From the NCBI RefSeq assembly GCF_040807025.1, contig NC_090967.1, forward strand, positions 4,958,001-5,022,000: a stretch of 64,000 bases of DNA. The letters are read 5' to 3'. Shown one piece after another: positions 1 through 9,960 of the stretch (within the stretch, counting starts at the first letter, position 1; each line of letters begins with the position of its first letter). This DNA is from Struthio camelus (Eukaryota > Chordata > Aves > Struthioniformes > Struthionidae). The position numbers and the translations under genes are program-made. The notes under the pieces were generated by a model, which saw only the letters and a list, made by a program, of their open reading frames with translations, made no database searches and had not been told where the DNA came from.

Positions 1-1350
1 CTCGTGGCGTTTTGCCGTCGGCCCGAGCCCCGGGGGAGCGCGGGACGGCGGCGTTACAAATCCCGTGCAGCGGGGCACGGGAGCCAGAAACGCCACGAGC
101 TGCGGCGAGCCAGCCGCGAAGGCTTTACACAACGCATCTGAATTTTAAACAGCGAGCGTTACGACCGGCATCCTCGCAAGCGCCACGAGCGGCCTCGGCG
201 CTCCGGCTGTTATGGTAATTCGCAGGGAGTTACCCACAAAGCACTGCAGAGATTTTCTTGGCAGCCATCCTAAACTAATTTTTATAGGTTAGCGTACGGT
301 TAGACATAAACGTTTTAAGAAAAATAAAATGGCGACTCGGAGGGAAGGAGCCGACCGGGAGGTTTCCGCGGGGCTCCGGCCGCAAACACCTGCCGCTCCT
401 CCGGCGCTCCCCGGGACGACGGCGGCGACGACTTGCAGCTCTTGGGCTTCCTCCCTCCTCCGTCTTTAGCAACGGACGGAGGGGAAGAGCCGAGCCAGCG
501 ACCGAGGGTAAAGCGGCAGCAGGAGGAAAAACTCGGTCGGTGCAAGGCAGAGGCGGCGGGCGCCGGAGCCAGCACCGCGCGACGTCGGCGGGCTTCGCCT
601 CCGGCTCGCGCCTTCTGCGCCCAGAGCAGGCGGCACGCCGCTGCAGCCGCGCATCTCATCCCGCCTTTACTGCCCGCCAACAGAAGGGAAAAGGGGGGGG
701 GAAAAAAAAAACAGGATCCTCAAAGCTGCGTTACGTGATTTTAGGGCCTTTCCGAGCTTCGGATGCATCTCGGCTGAGCCTTCGGCGGGGCGCCGGGAGC
801 ATCCCGGCCGCGAGCGCCGGCGGGCCGCCTCCGACGGGGCATCCGGCGGCCGGGCGCTTCGCTAGAGAGACGGCGGCAGCCGCCGAGAGCCGGGCGACGG
901 CCGCGACCCTCCCCGCTGCCTCTGCCAGCGATTCGGCTCCCGCTCAAGTTTCCCCACCTGCATCCAGCCCCAGCCCCACGCGCTGCCGTTTATCGCAGCG
1001 GAGGCATCCCCGTGCAGAGCGGGGGGATCTCGCCCCCGGGCCGCGGCCGTGCCGCCGCCGTCGTCCCGCCGGTGCAAAGCGCCACGACACAGAGCAATCA
1101 CCTAAAAAACGGGGCTGTAAGCGAGCGATGCAGCTGCTGCTTGGCCAAACCAGCCACGACACCCCCGCGGGGGCGAAGCCTCCCAGACCGGGGCAGAGGC
1201 TGCTCCGGCGCTTCCTAAACTGAACCGGGTCGCGCATCCCATCCAAGTGCTCCTCAATGGCCAGAGGGCGGCACAGATTGCTCGCGGGGACGCTAGGGCT
1301 GCCCGGGGACGGGGCGAGCGCCGCGACGGCTAGCTCAGGGCAGCAGCAAA
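1..1350. other. CpG-dense sequence, no gene seen
   Basis: This stretch is GC-rich with many undepleted CpG dinucleotides. Overlapping open frames on both strands are arginine-, alanine- and proline-rich, which is what random GC-rich DNA gives. No splice-bounded exon, recognised domain or repeat family was found. It may be the edge of a CpG island belonging to a gene to the left; that is inference. Confidence 0.4.
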
Positions 1351-1379
1351 TAATCGGCCAGTGCGGGCGGCTGTCGCCG

Positions 1380-2300
1380 CTCGGGCGCCAAGTTCAATAA
1401 ATTACTAAACCAAGCCAACGATACCGAAGCTCAAAAACTAAAGTCCAAGAGAATTACATTGGAACCGACCCAGAACGCTAGAGGGTTTAAAAGTTGAAGG
1501 ACTGGAGAGAAAAAAAAAAAAAAAAGACAATTTCCAGTTTGCGAGGCTGTGACGTTAAAGGAAAGAAAATCAGTCAAGTTATAAAACAAACACTCAGAAA
1601 GCGAGGACGAGAGCAGAAAGTCCAAGGAACAGAGCGCTAAGAGCGCTGCAGCCTATTGCGTAATAAGCCGCGCAGAAGGGACGCCAGCCTGAGTTTTACC
1701 GCTACAGGGCTCACAAGTTTCAATTGACAACAATTTCTTAAAATATTGCTGCAGCCAGAAGCTTCACACACTCCTAGAGCCTGGTTATTTCATCTGTTTT
1801 GCAAACATCATAAAAAAAAAGTCCTACGGTGCAAGTTGTTTGGAGAGCGGAAAGTAGAGGTGAGCAGGGGCAAAAGGAAGCGACTTGCCCAAAGTCGCAA
1901 AGCTGGGACCCAAACCCAGGATTCCCGACAGCTCCGATTCCGCTTTCACAGATCTCTACGTTAGCGGCAGAAAGCAAAGAGAGGCTCACACGGAGGGAGT
2001 CGGGCAGAGGGAAAGGATTATTATTGGAAGGAGAAAGTTAAGTACATTTTTCACTCTGTTCAGGCGACATTTAACTTAAGTCGTTTGCAAATTTTCCTTT
2101 TTTTGCAATAGAGTCATGAATAATATGCATGTTCTCATCAGCTCACAGAAGTGGAATTTAAAGCTCAAAGTTCAGAAACTGCGGAATAAACTACTTAACA
2201 GCACCTAAAAAAAAAAAAACCGCAACTGAATAACCTCTCTCCTTACCATAAGCTCGCACTGCCAACACTGACTTGGGTTAGATCTGGCTTCACTTTACCT
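1380..2300. other. AT-richer island, possible non-coding regulatory DNA
   Basis: CpG density falls and AT-rich words appear, including octamer- and homeodomain-like strings around 2,080-2,200 (for example ATAATATGCATG near 2,120). A MIR-like remnant sits inside it. No coding potential is visible. The contrast with the flanking CpG-rich sequence resembles a conserved non-coding element, but conservation cannot be tested from one sequence. Confidence 0.3.
1855..1945 (-). repeat. MIR-like SINE remnant
   Basis: The plus strand reads like the reverse complement of the MIR core and tRNA-derived part: GACTTGCCCAAAGTCGCAAA followed by a GCTGGGACCCAAACCCAGG-type block. This corresponds to the MIR words for GACCTTGGGCAAGT and the box-B region. 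It is diverged and truncated. Identification is by eye against remembered MIR wording, so family assignment is probable, not certain. Confidence 0.6.
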
Positions 2301-4440
2301 TGGTATCCTATACGTGCAATTTTGTAATCTCTGCAATGCAAAAGAAAAAACTATTTCAGTTGGGAACACGGAGGGTTCAGATAAAATCCAGATGCAGCGG
2401 CAGGCCACACAGAGCATTTCACATCCATCACAGCCACTCGCCGCCCACGCAGCGTCGTACGCCACGTGGAAAAGCGGATAAACAGTTCACCGTGCATCTA
2501 CTACTCCGATTTACTCTGCAACAAGCCAAAGAGCTAGACAGGACTTCCGCTCTATTAAGCTCCATGTGGTGTTCAAGCCTATTGAACTACCAGGTGCACA
2601 AACACCGCCAGGCACCGCAGAGCATCCCCACCCCAGCAGTCAGTCCTAGATACTGGATTTTGGGACTGTCCAGCCCAGCACGGCTTTGAGGTCTGTAGAT
2701 ATGGCCCAACGCCGTTGAGCAAGCACGGGACAGGGCTGGGCAGAAGGCACTCCTGTGCGACGGAGATGCACAAGCACCTTCAACCTGCTCCACGCTCCAA
2801 GCGTTGGTTTCTCCAGTCGCTTGCTCCAACGCCCCACCTAGCTGGGCATCAGACATCTCTTTACCCTCGTTCCCACCTCTCTCCCTGGGTAACAGCAACA
2901 GAATTAAGAGTCTTTTTCATAAAAGAATCCACACCTCGTGGAAGAAGAACAAAAGCACCTTTTCCTCTTCTCCTAAGAAAAAGCGTCACGGGCACGTTAC
3001 TCTGACTTTGAGACAAAAGGCAGAGCCTTCCTCCCTTCGTCACAGCAATCCCTCTCCCCTTGGGGCAAGGGGACCCCAGGAAGACGCACCGGTTTTTGAA
3101 CTCGGGTTTATAAAACCAGCGTGCTGAAGCCTGGTGAGCACCAGCTCCACCTTAGGGACCAACCCAGAGAGCCGAGGGGCAAGAAGGATCTGCACGCATC
3201 CTGGCAACGAGGCAGACTCCCAGAGAGAGGATCCCTGGACCTCCTGCCTTCAGGGCAGAGTCCCATCGTCCCTGTAGCCCATGCCCAAGCGCACAAACTG
3301 CTCTACCACGAAGGATGCTTCTCCCTTCGCCGGAAACACCTACTTCTCCTCCCCACCGCCAACCCCCAGGGAGCAAGCAGGCATCCCTCCGCATTGCTAA
3401 GTGGCACTGATTCAACTGGAAGCTTCTCTTGCATTACTCAAAGTATTTATGACTTTTCCCATTTGAAATATGGGCCCTTACCACGCACAGGAAGGAGGAG
3501 GAGAGTGCCAGCAAACTCGTTAATTTATAAGTCAATCTGGCAGGGAACAATTAACAGCTTCCAATAATCGAGCAAGCAGGAGGCATGGTACTTTTCCACC
3601 CAGCCGTTGTACAAGGCCATGTATCTCGACTCGGGCTCCACCGGCCCGAGCGCGTTGGGGAAGGGCAGGCTCGGCGCGCGGGTGCAAGCAGGGCTGGCAG
3701 CAGCCTCGCGCACGTCCCACCCGTTTAAGCAGGAGGGCTTAAACCCGGGGACCGAAGCAGCACAGCGCTCAGGACCAAGGCGCTCATTGGCGCCATCCAA
3801 CCTTCTCCATTGATGGCTCTCCAAGCTGGCTACAAGATGAAATAAAGTCTTAGGTTCCCCCAGGGCACAAGTATCGCCCATGGCCACGGCACGACCGCCA
3901 CGGAGCTGCACCTCCCAGTGAGGGACCTCCTGCTCCCGCAGCCCCGAGGCACCAACACGCAGGTGCACGTGCAGCTCCGCTTGCGTGATGCACAAGGCAC
4001 GCTTTACCGAAATAAAAAAGTATGACTTTGCTGCTTGAGGACAAACACTTCCTTGAGCAGAACTTGGTTACAAGGAAGAACTTTGCAGCAGGAAGCAGAA
4101 AGGGCAAACGCTCGCCAAGAACCTGCTCTGCAGAAGTTACCAGAAGTTTTGGCGCTAGGAGGGAAGGAGGAGCCAGGCAGATGTTCCAGCTGTGCACCCG
4201 CTCTCCAAGCACGCTCCACCTCACGCTCATAGGAAGGGCTAGAAAAACGCCAGAGCACAAATGCTTTTTCCTTCCCATCTCCCCTTCTTCAAAGCCTTCT
4301 CGCGGGCACGTGGCAGAGGGCAAGCGTTCGGAGAGCCGAGACTTCCCCGCACCCCGCCAGCAAGACCCTGCACACGGCCGGCGGGGGGGTTAAAAAGGGA
4401 AAAAGTAGCGGTCCCCCCCTTGCTCGGCCTCCTGCCTTCA
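2301..4440. other. Intergenic or intronic DNA, nothing recognised
   Basis: The base composition is mixed and moderately CpG-containing. The open frames here lack any recognisable domain, overlap on both strands and show no consistent third-position bias. No tandem repeat or interspersed element was recognised. Confidence 0.35.
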
Positions 4441-5480
4441 CCCAGAGCACCTTGGGGGAACATCTGGAGGGGCACCTACGCCGGCGCGGCGTCCCCAGCC
4501 CGCTTCGGACAGCCCTTGCCCGCCGCTCGCAGCTATTTCGGACTCGACACCCGGCTCGGCGGCAGCCGACGTGCACCACCTCGACGGACGGGTCTGCTCG
4601 CCCGGGGGCCGGCGGGCATCGCCCCCGCCAGGCGCCAGCCTGCAAACGCCCTCCCACGCAGCGGTTATTTCTTAGCTCCTGGGGTTTTTCTTTTTTCTTT
4701 CCCCCCCCCCCCCCCAACTTCCTTGCGTGGCAACTCCTCGGGAACACCCCCCTCTCGCTGCGGATAGCCACGCGCTTGCCGGGAAGCTCCGCAGCACGGC
4801 CACGAAAGGTCCGAGGCGTCGGGTTCGGGGTGTTTTACCCGGCTGGGAATAAGGGCAGCACCGCGGCGGGGGGACAAAACCGCTCCCGAGGGCACGGCGC
4901 GGCTCCGAGAGGAAGGGTCCGTCCCGCGCTCCGCGTCCCCCCCCCCCCCCATCTCCCGGGCACCGCGTTACTCCGGGAACGGCGCCCAGTTTTCCCACGG
5001 CAGCATCCGCCGCGGCTGCGGGGAGACACCGGGAGGAGGAAAAACCTCCGTTCCCGCAGCAGCGGCCGGGGAAGCTGCTCCCGCGGGGAGCCGTGGCCCG
5101 GCGGGACGCGCCTGCCGGCGGCGCGATTTCCGCCCGGGGTGGCGGCGGCTCCGAGTCCCGACCGCGCCGTAAGCGGAGACCCGCAGGGACAGGGTAGCAT
5201 CAGGGTGGGGGGCTCCAAGGAGAGCTCTTCCCCCCCCCCAACAAAAGCAGGGGGGGCACACACCCCCATCACGGGTGCGAGGCAGCTGAAACCCCCCCCC
5301 CCAAAACGGCATCTCGCAGGAAACACCACATCCCGCCCCCAGCCCCACGGATGGGGGCAGCGTCCCCGCGAGGGGCCGCGGGGGCGTTTCGCAGCGGGGG
5401 AAACGGGCTGGCCCTGCCCGGAAAGGCGGCGGTTTCCCAGGGAGGGGAGCCGGGCGGCATCCCCAGGTAGCGGGGCGGGG
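4441..5480. other. Very GC-rich, poly-C-bearing flank of the minisatellite nest
   Basis: The sequence is dominated by G/C with homopolymer C tracts, the longest 15 C at 4,701-4,715, plus shorter C runs near 4,940, 5,230 and 5,296. Long open frames cross it on both strands but run on into the 43-bp array and are composition artefacts. The C tracts could form G-quadruplexes on the minus strand. No gene is supported. Confidence 0.5.
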
Positions 5481-5483
5481 GGA

Positions 5484-5990
5484 CGGAGCACAGGGCGCAT
5501 CGCGGGTACGAGGGCACGGGGTGGAGCACAGGGCGCATCGCGGGCGCCGGAGCACAGCACAGATTGCATCCCGGGTACCGGCACTGGAGCACAAGGTGCA
5601 TCCCCGGCGCCGGCACCAGAGCGCGCGACGCAGCACGGATCGCATCGCAGCTGCCAGTACCGGAGCGCGGGACACAGCACGGAGCGCTTCCCGGGGGCCG
5701 GCACCGGAGCAGGGATGGAGCACAGATTGCATCCCGGGTGCCGGCACCGGAGCAGGGATGGAGCACAGATTGCATCCCGGGTGCCGGCACCGGAGCAGGG
5801 ATGGAGCACAGATTGCATCCCGGGTGCCGGCACCGGAGCAGGGATGGAGCACAGATTGCATCCCGGGTGCCGGCACCGGAGCAGGGATGGAGCACCGCAC
5901 GCATCCCGGGTGCCGGCACCGGAGCAGGGATGGAGCACCGCACGCATCCCGGGTGCCGGCACCGGAGCACCGCGCGCATCCCGGGCGCGG
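5484..5990. repeat. 43-bp GC-rich minisatellite
   Basis: Six near-identical 43-base units begin at 5,701, 5,744, 5,787, 5,830, 5,873 and 5,916, each starting GCACCGGAGC and containing GCATCCCGGGTGCCG. A partial unit starts at 5,959. A degenerate lead-in of GGAGCACAG...GCATC-type units runs from about 5,484. Because 43 is not a multiple of 3, three units (129 bases) make one 43-residue peptide period. This explains the very long open frames on both strands, which are not genes. Recent homogenisation is visible in the central copies. Confidence 0.95.
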
Positions 5991-6064
5991 GGGACGCGTC
6001 CCGGTGAGCCGGGCTGGGTGCACCCCCGGGGACGGCTCTCCAGCACACTCCCCCCCCCCCATTG

Positions 6065-6665
6065 CACCCCCTGCTATAACGCAGCCCCCCCCCCCCAACT
6101 CCAAATGCTCCCCGGCTATAATACGACCAGGAGCATCGCCGCTGCAAGGCACCTCCTCCACGCAACTGCCCCCGCCCCTCCGAGGCGCCCCCCTCCCCGC
6201 TACAACGCGCCCCCTCCCAGCGCAACCCGCTTGCTCACCCGCCCCCCCGCCCTCACAGCGTGACCCCAATGCACCCTGCCCACACCCCTCCCTTGCGCCC
6301 CCCGCTATAACGCGCCTCCCCCCGCGCCCCCTCCTCCCCCAGCGTAACCCGCCTGCCCCTCCTCTGCCGTGCAGCGCCGCTACAACGCGCCCCCCCCCCA
6401 CCCAGCGGCGCGCCCCCGCTACAGCGCGCATCTCCCAGGGCAGCCTGCCCGCATCGCTCCCCGCTACAACGCGGCTCCGCCGCCGGCACGCCCCGCGCTG
6501 CAACGCGGCCCCTCCGCTGCAGCCCGCCTGCGCGGCCCCCGCTACAACGCTGTCCCCCCCCCCCCATGCAAACCCCCCCTGCGCGTCTCCCCCCTCCCCC
6601 CCCCTCCGCTGCAACGCACCTGCGCTCCCCGCTCGGCGCGGCGCCCCCCGGCTATAGCGCGCCCC
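6065..6665. repeat. Degenerate array of GCTAYAACGCG motifs
   Basis: Eleven copies of a GCTACAACGCG/GCTATAACGCG-type word occur at 6,073, 6,115, 6,199, 6,304, 6,379, 6,418, 6,463, 6,497, 6,541, 6,608 and 6,651, all on the plus strand and set in C-rich DNA. Spacings are mostly 34-45 bases or about double that, so an old tandem array with a period near 43 bases is likely. The copies lie between the 43-bp minisatellite and the CpG-island promoter. No coding role is supported. Confidence 0.75.
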
Positions 6666-6689
6666 CCGCCCCAACGCCGTACCTGGCGG

Positions 6690-7165
6690 CGCGGCCGCCC
6701 GCTGCCATGCCGGCCGGCGGAGGGGCGCGGAAGGGCCGCGGCCGCCCTCTGCCTCCTCCTCCGCCTCCTCCTCCGCCTCCGCCCGGCGGCTGCGCTGGGG
6801 CCGCGGCGCGGGGACACTGCGGCGCGAGCTCCCGCCCGCCGCCGGCCACTCGCACAGGTGATGTCATTCCCCGGGCCGCCGCCGCCTGACGTCACCGCGG
6901 GGCGGGGCCGCGGTGGGGCGTGGTTGGGGAGGGGGGGAAGGGGCGAGGCGACGTCACCGCGGAGGCGAGGCGGCGCGCGGCGCGGCGCCAATGGGAGCGC
7001 GCGCGGCCGCCGCGCGGCGGCGGGGGCGGGGCCGCGGGCCTTAAAGGGGCCCGCGCGCGCGCCGCGCACGTGGCCGCGGGGGGCGCGAGGCCGCGCGCGC
7101 GCTGTTGCGCGGCCGCGGTGCCGCTTCCCCCCCCGCCGCCGCCGCCGCCGCCGCATCTCCCCCGC
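6690..7165. promoter_or_regulatory. CpG-island promoter with CRE, GC boxes and CCAAT box
   Basis: The sequence contains a CRE-like TGATGTCA at 6,859-6,866, a perfect CRE TGACGTCA at 6,887-6,894, a second ACGTCA half-site at 6,951-6,956, GC boxes at 6,899-6,909 and 7,022-7,031, a CCAAT box at 6,988-6,992, and a CCG triplet run near 7,130-7,155. CpG density is maximal here. Direction is unclear. On the minus strand an ATG in good context (GGCATGG) near 6,712 precedes a donor-like CCAG|GTACGG near 6,680. On the plus strand an ATG near 6,706 opens a proline-rich frame running to a donor-like CACAG|GTGATG near 6,857. Neither first exon was recognised, and the promoter may be bidirectional. Confidence 0.7.
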
Positions 7166-7175
7166 GGTCCGTGTT

Positions 7176-7672
7176 TCACCGGCATTCAATATATTTCCCA
7201 TACGGACTCTGTTTCCCGTATTCAGCACATTTCCCTAGTTCAACATAGTGCTGACGTTCGGCATGTTTCCCATATTCAATGCTACCAATGTTCAATATAT
7301 TCCTCTTACTCAGTGTATTTCTCACATTCATTTCCCTTATGCAACCTAGTACCAATATGCAAGGCGTTTCTCCTGTTCAATATATTTGGCACATTCAAGG
7401 CATTACCAAGATTCGATATGTTTCCCTGCATCACTGTATTATCGATATGCAATATATTTCCCATATTCCATGTATTTCCCATATTCAACATATATCCCAT
7501 ATTGAATATACCACCGATATTCAATGTGTTTCTTACATTCAACGTTCTTGTATTCACTGCATTTGCCGTTACCAGTGCGTTACAGATATTTGGTATGCTT
7601 CTCAGGGTCAATGTATTTATAAGTTTCAGTATGTTAGTGACAGTCTATATATTTCCCCTATTTCCAGGGGCT
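7176..7672. repeat. 18-bp AT-rich minisatellite
   Basis: Diverged tandem units of about 18 bases read roughly ATTTCCCATATTCAATAT. The register is clearest at 7,455-7,545, where successive ATTTCCCATATTC-type units are 18 bases apart. It abuts the CpG-island promoter and contrasts sharply with it in AT content. Because 18 is divisible by 3, the unit stays open in several frames: one plus frame reads as a hydrophobic NIFPIF-type hexapeptide repeat and a minus frame as an NxGN-type repeat. These open frames follow from the repeat and are not evidence of a protein. Confidence 0.9.
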
Positions 7673-8840
7673 ACGGGAGCGTCTGTCCCCACCACCGGTG
7701 CTGGCACCCGGATTTCCTCCGTGCGCCTGTAGCCTCGCGCACCGCCCCGGGCAGCCGCTGGGCGAGAGCAGGGCCGGCTCCGGCGGCTCTGCTCCCTGAA
7801 CCAGGGAATTAAGGAAAAAAAGAAATTCAATCTGAGCCGCCGAAGCTTTTTCCTTGCGTCTCCCGGGGAACCCTCTCGTAACGCTGCAACTGCCAAGATT
7901 GAGCAAAATGGCAGAATATCGACCGCCGCTGGGCTTGATTTCCCAAACTGGAGGAGTAATGAAGGGGAAACGCTCGGAGACGGAAGCACATTTCCAACAG
8001 GGGACAAACAAAGAGGAGGAGGAGGAAGCTTTTTTTTATGTTTAGCACTGAAAACACTGCAGAATCGGGCCAGGACCTGCCCTTCGCCCCCGGCCGCGTT
8101 TCCACCTCGCTGCGCTGCCGTTTCCGCGTCTTTCAAGGGTGCAGAAGAAGCATTTGACTTTTCCTCCCTCCCCAAGTATTTCCCGGAGACGCTTTGGGCC
8201 GCGAACGATTTCACCCCGATTGCCCCGACCTTGGCCCGCTGGCGCGGGAGCCGGAGGAGCGGCTGCGCCGCGTCTGCCGCTCCGTGAACTTTCTTGATCC
8301 CGGCCGCCCGCCTCCGTAATGCTCACCAAATGTCAGCCGAAAGAGGAGTTTTAACTGTTCTGTGCAAAAATCCGGCAGCAAAATGTTGTTATTTAGCTCC
8401 GGAGCCGGCTGGGAATTGCCAGGGGATCCGGCCCCCGCTTGTTCGGTCGCGAGGTTGCGCTGCTGCGGCCTCGCAAACAAATTGGGGGAATTAAACCTGC
8501 TCTGGGGTCCCGGGTGCAAAAGGAAAGGGCAGTCGCCTGTCGGCGCTGGCGTAAGGACTGAAGGGCCGCTCTGTTAATCAACCCCTGGATTTTTGTTAGA
8601 TTTTTCTCTTTTTTTCTACTGGAAGGTGCTGATTTGTCCACAATGAAATTGTTTGCAAGAAACGGTCATTTCCAATGAATCTCCCAATTCAGAAAAAGAT
8701 TGTACTCCTGCAAAGGGTGGTTATACCCCTGGAAGGATCATTTCTGCTTTCCCTCTCCTTTGCGTCCCTTCACTCAAATCCGAAATTCTGGATTTCTCTG
8801 GACAGCGGGTTGTGACGGTGGTCGGGCAGTGGATGCCACG
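7673..8840. other. Intergenic or intronic DNA, nothing recognised
   Basis: The GC-rich segment at 7,680-7,800 grades into mixed composition. No domain-bearing frame, repeat family or clear splice-bounded exon was found. Confidence 0.35.
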
Positions 8841-8846
8841 TACAGA

Positions 8847-9308
8847 GCCCATAGGGACCCACAGGGGCCCACGGGCACCCTAGGAGCCCATATCACAGAA
8901 TCGTTTAGGTTGGAAGAGACCTCTGGAGATCATCTAGTCCAAAATATGGCCTCATAGGGGTCCTTAGGAGTGCAAAGGGGCTCCTAGGGGCCCACGGGGA
9001 CCTGTACGGGTCCATAGGAGCTCATAGAGGTCCATATGGGTTCATAGGAGCTCATAGGAGCCCACAGGGACTCATAGAGGTCCATAAAAGCCTGAAGGAG
9101 CTCATAGGGGTCCATAGGAGCCCAAAGGAGCTCAAAGGGAGCTGTAGGAGCCTATAGGGACCCATAGGGCTCCATAGCGGTGCGTAGGAGCCCAGAAGAG
9201 CTCGTGGGGCCCATAGAGACCCAGAGAGGTCCACAGAAGCCTGTAGGGGCCCATAGAGGTCCATACGGGCCCACAGGCGTCCATAGGAGCCCATAGGAGG
9301 CCCAAACA
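8847..9308. repeat. 10-bp (GGAGCTCATA)-type tandem array
   Basis: Units such as GGAGCTCATA, GGGGTCCATA and GGAGCCCATA repeat with a strict 10-base register for about 460 bases, interrupted by a CR1 fragment at 8,893-8,943. Read on the minus strand it gives a periodic YGPLWAPM-like peptide. That is the period-30 translation of a 10-base unit, not a protein. The pattern is typical of GC-rich bird minisatellites. Confidence 0.92.
8893..8943 (-). mobile_element. CR1 LINE 3'-end fragment
   Basis: The plus strand reads TCACAGAATCGTTTAGGTTG, then GGAAGAGACC and GATCATCTAGTCC. This is the reverse complement of the common 3' end of chicken-repeat-1 LINEs, placing the element on the minus strand. Only about 51 bases remain, with no reverse transcriptase. 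It interrupts the 10-bp array, so either it inserted into the array or the array expanded around it. This is the main sequence evidence that the organism is a bird. Confidence 0.93.
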
Positions 9309-9519
9309 CGCTGGCAGGGTGCTGCTGCAGGACCAGGCCTTCCCTCTCGTCTGCTCTCTGCGCAGAGCAGAGCCCCGGGCCGTCCCGACCCGTCCTGTCC
9401 CGCCCCGCAGCACCTCCTGCAAAGCCGGGATCAACTGCTGGGTTCCTTCCACACCTAAAAAAGCCGCTTTGCCATCGTGCCGGCTTCCTCCTCCCCGGCC
9501 CTTTCCGGATTTCCCGCTC

Positions 9520-9960
9520 CATGTCCTGTGGCAAATATCATATCGCCTGGCTCTCGTATGCTATCTGCTGCATCTATGTTCCTAATGGATGTATAATATT
9601 TTACAGTAATTTCCTCATTTGTCATGCAATCAAATCCTTTGATCAGACATGGGAGAAATGTAAATATCAATTATTAACCATCCCATTCTGGTCTTGCTCG
9701 ACTGGATATGTTTTTTTCCCTTATGAAGGAATTGATTCATTTGCAATTCAAACTCGCAACTTATTTTTAATTAGGATGCTTACAAATCTGGATCGGCTGC
9801 ATTTTTGGAGGGAGAGGTATTTGATCAGCAGAGCAATCGATGCATCCATGTATATTTTATGGCTGAGAGATAGTTGTGAAGGAAAGTGTGAAATAAGTGG
9901 GGGTTTTAAATCCTGTGGGTAGATGACTGGTATACCGCAGTCTAAAAATCTCACTGGCCA
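9520..9960. promoter_or_regulatory. AT-rich island, candidate enhancer/CNE
   Basis: A 440-base AT-rich block sits in CpG-rich surroundings with many homeodomain and GATA-like words: ATCAAATCC, TCAATTATTAACC, TTTTTAATTAGG and AATCGATGCATCC. A 133-codon plus-strand frame crosses it but has no GC-rich third positions and no known domain. The composition contrast and motif density suggest a conserved regulatory element. No cross-species comparison was possible. Confidence 0.4.

Noticed and set aside
4452-6674. Very long open frames on both strands (up to 603 codons plus, 568 codons minus)
   Set aside because: They run through C-rich DNA and the 43-bp array; their repetitive parts are the 129-base translation period of that array, and both strands are equally open.
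6920-7812. Plus-strand frames of 270 and 177 codons with hydrophobic repeats
   Set aside because: They are a by-product of the stop-free 18-base unit and GC-rich promoter DNA; different frames are open at once.
8210-9534. Minus-strand 160-codon frame rich in YGPLWAPM-type repeats
   Set aside because: It is the translation of the 10-base tandem array with the CR1 and flanks; no domain, start context or splice structure.
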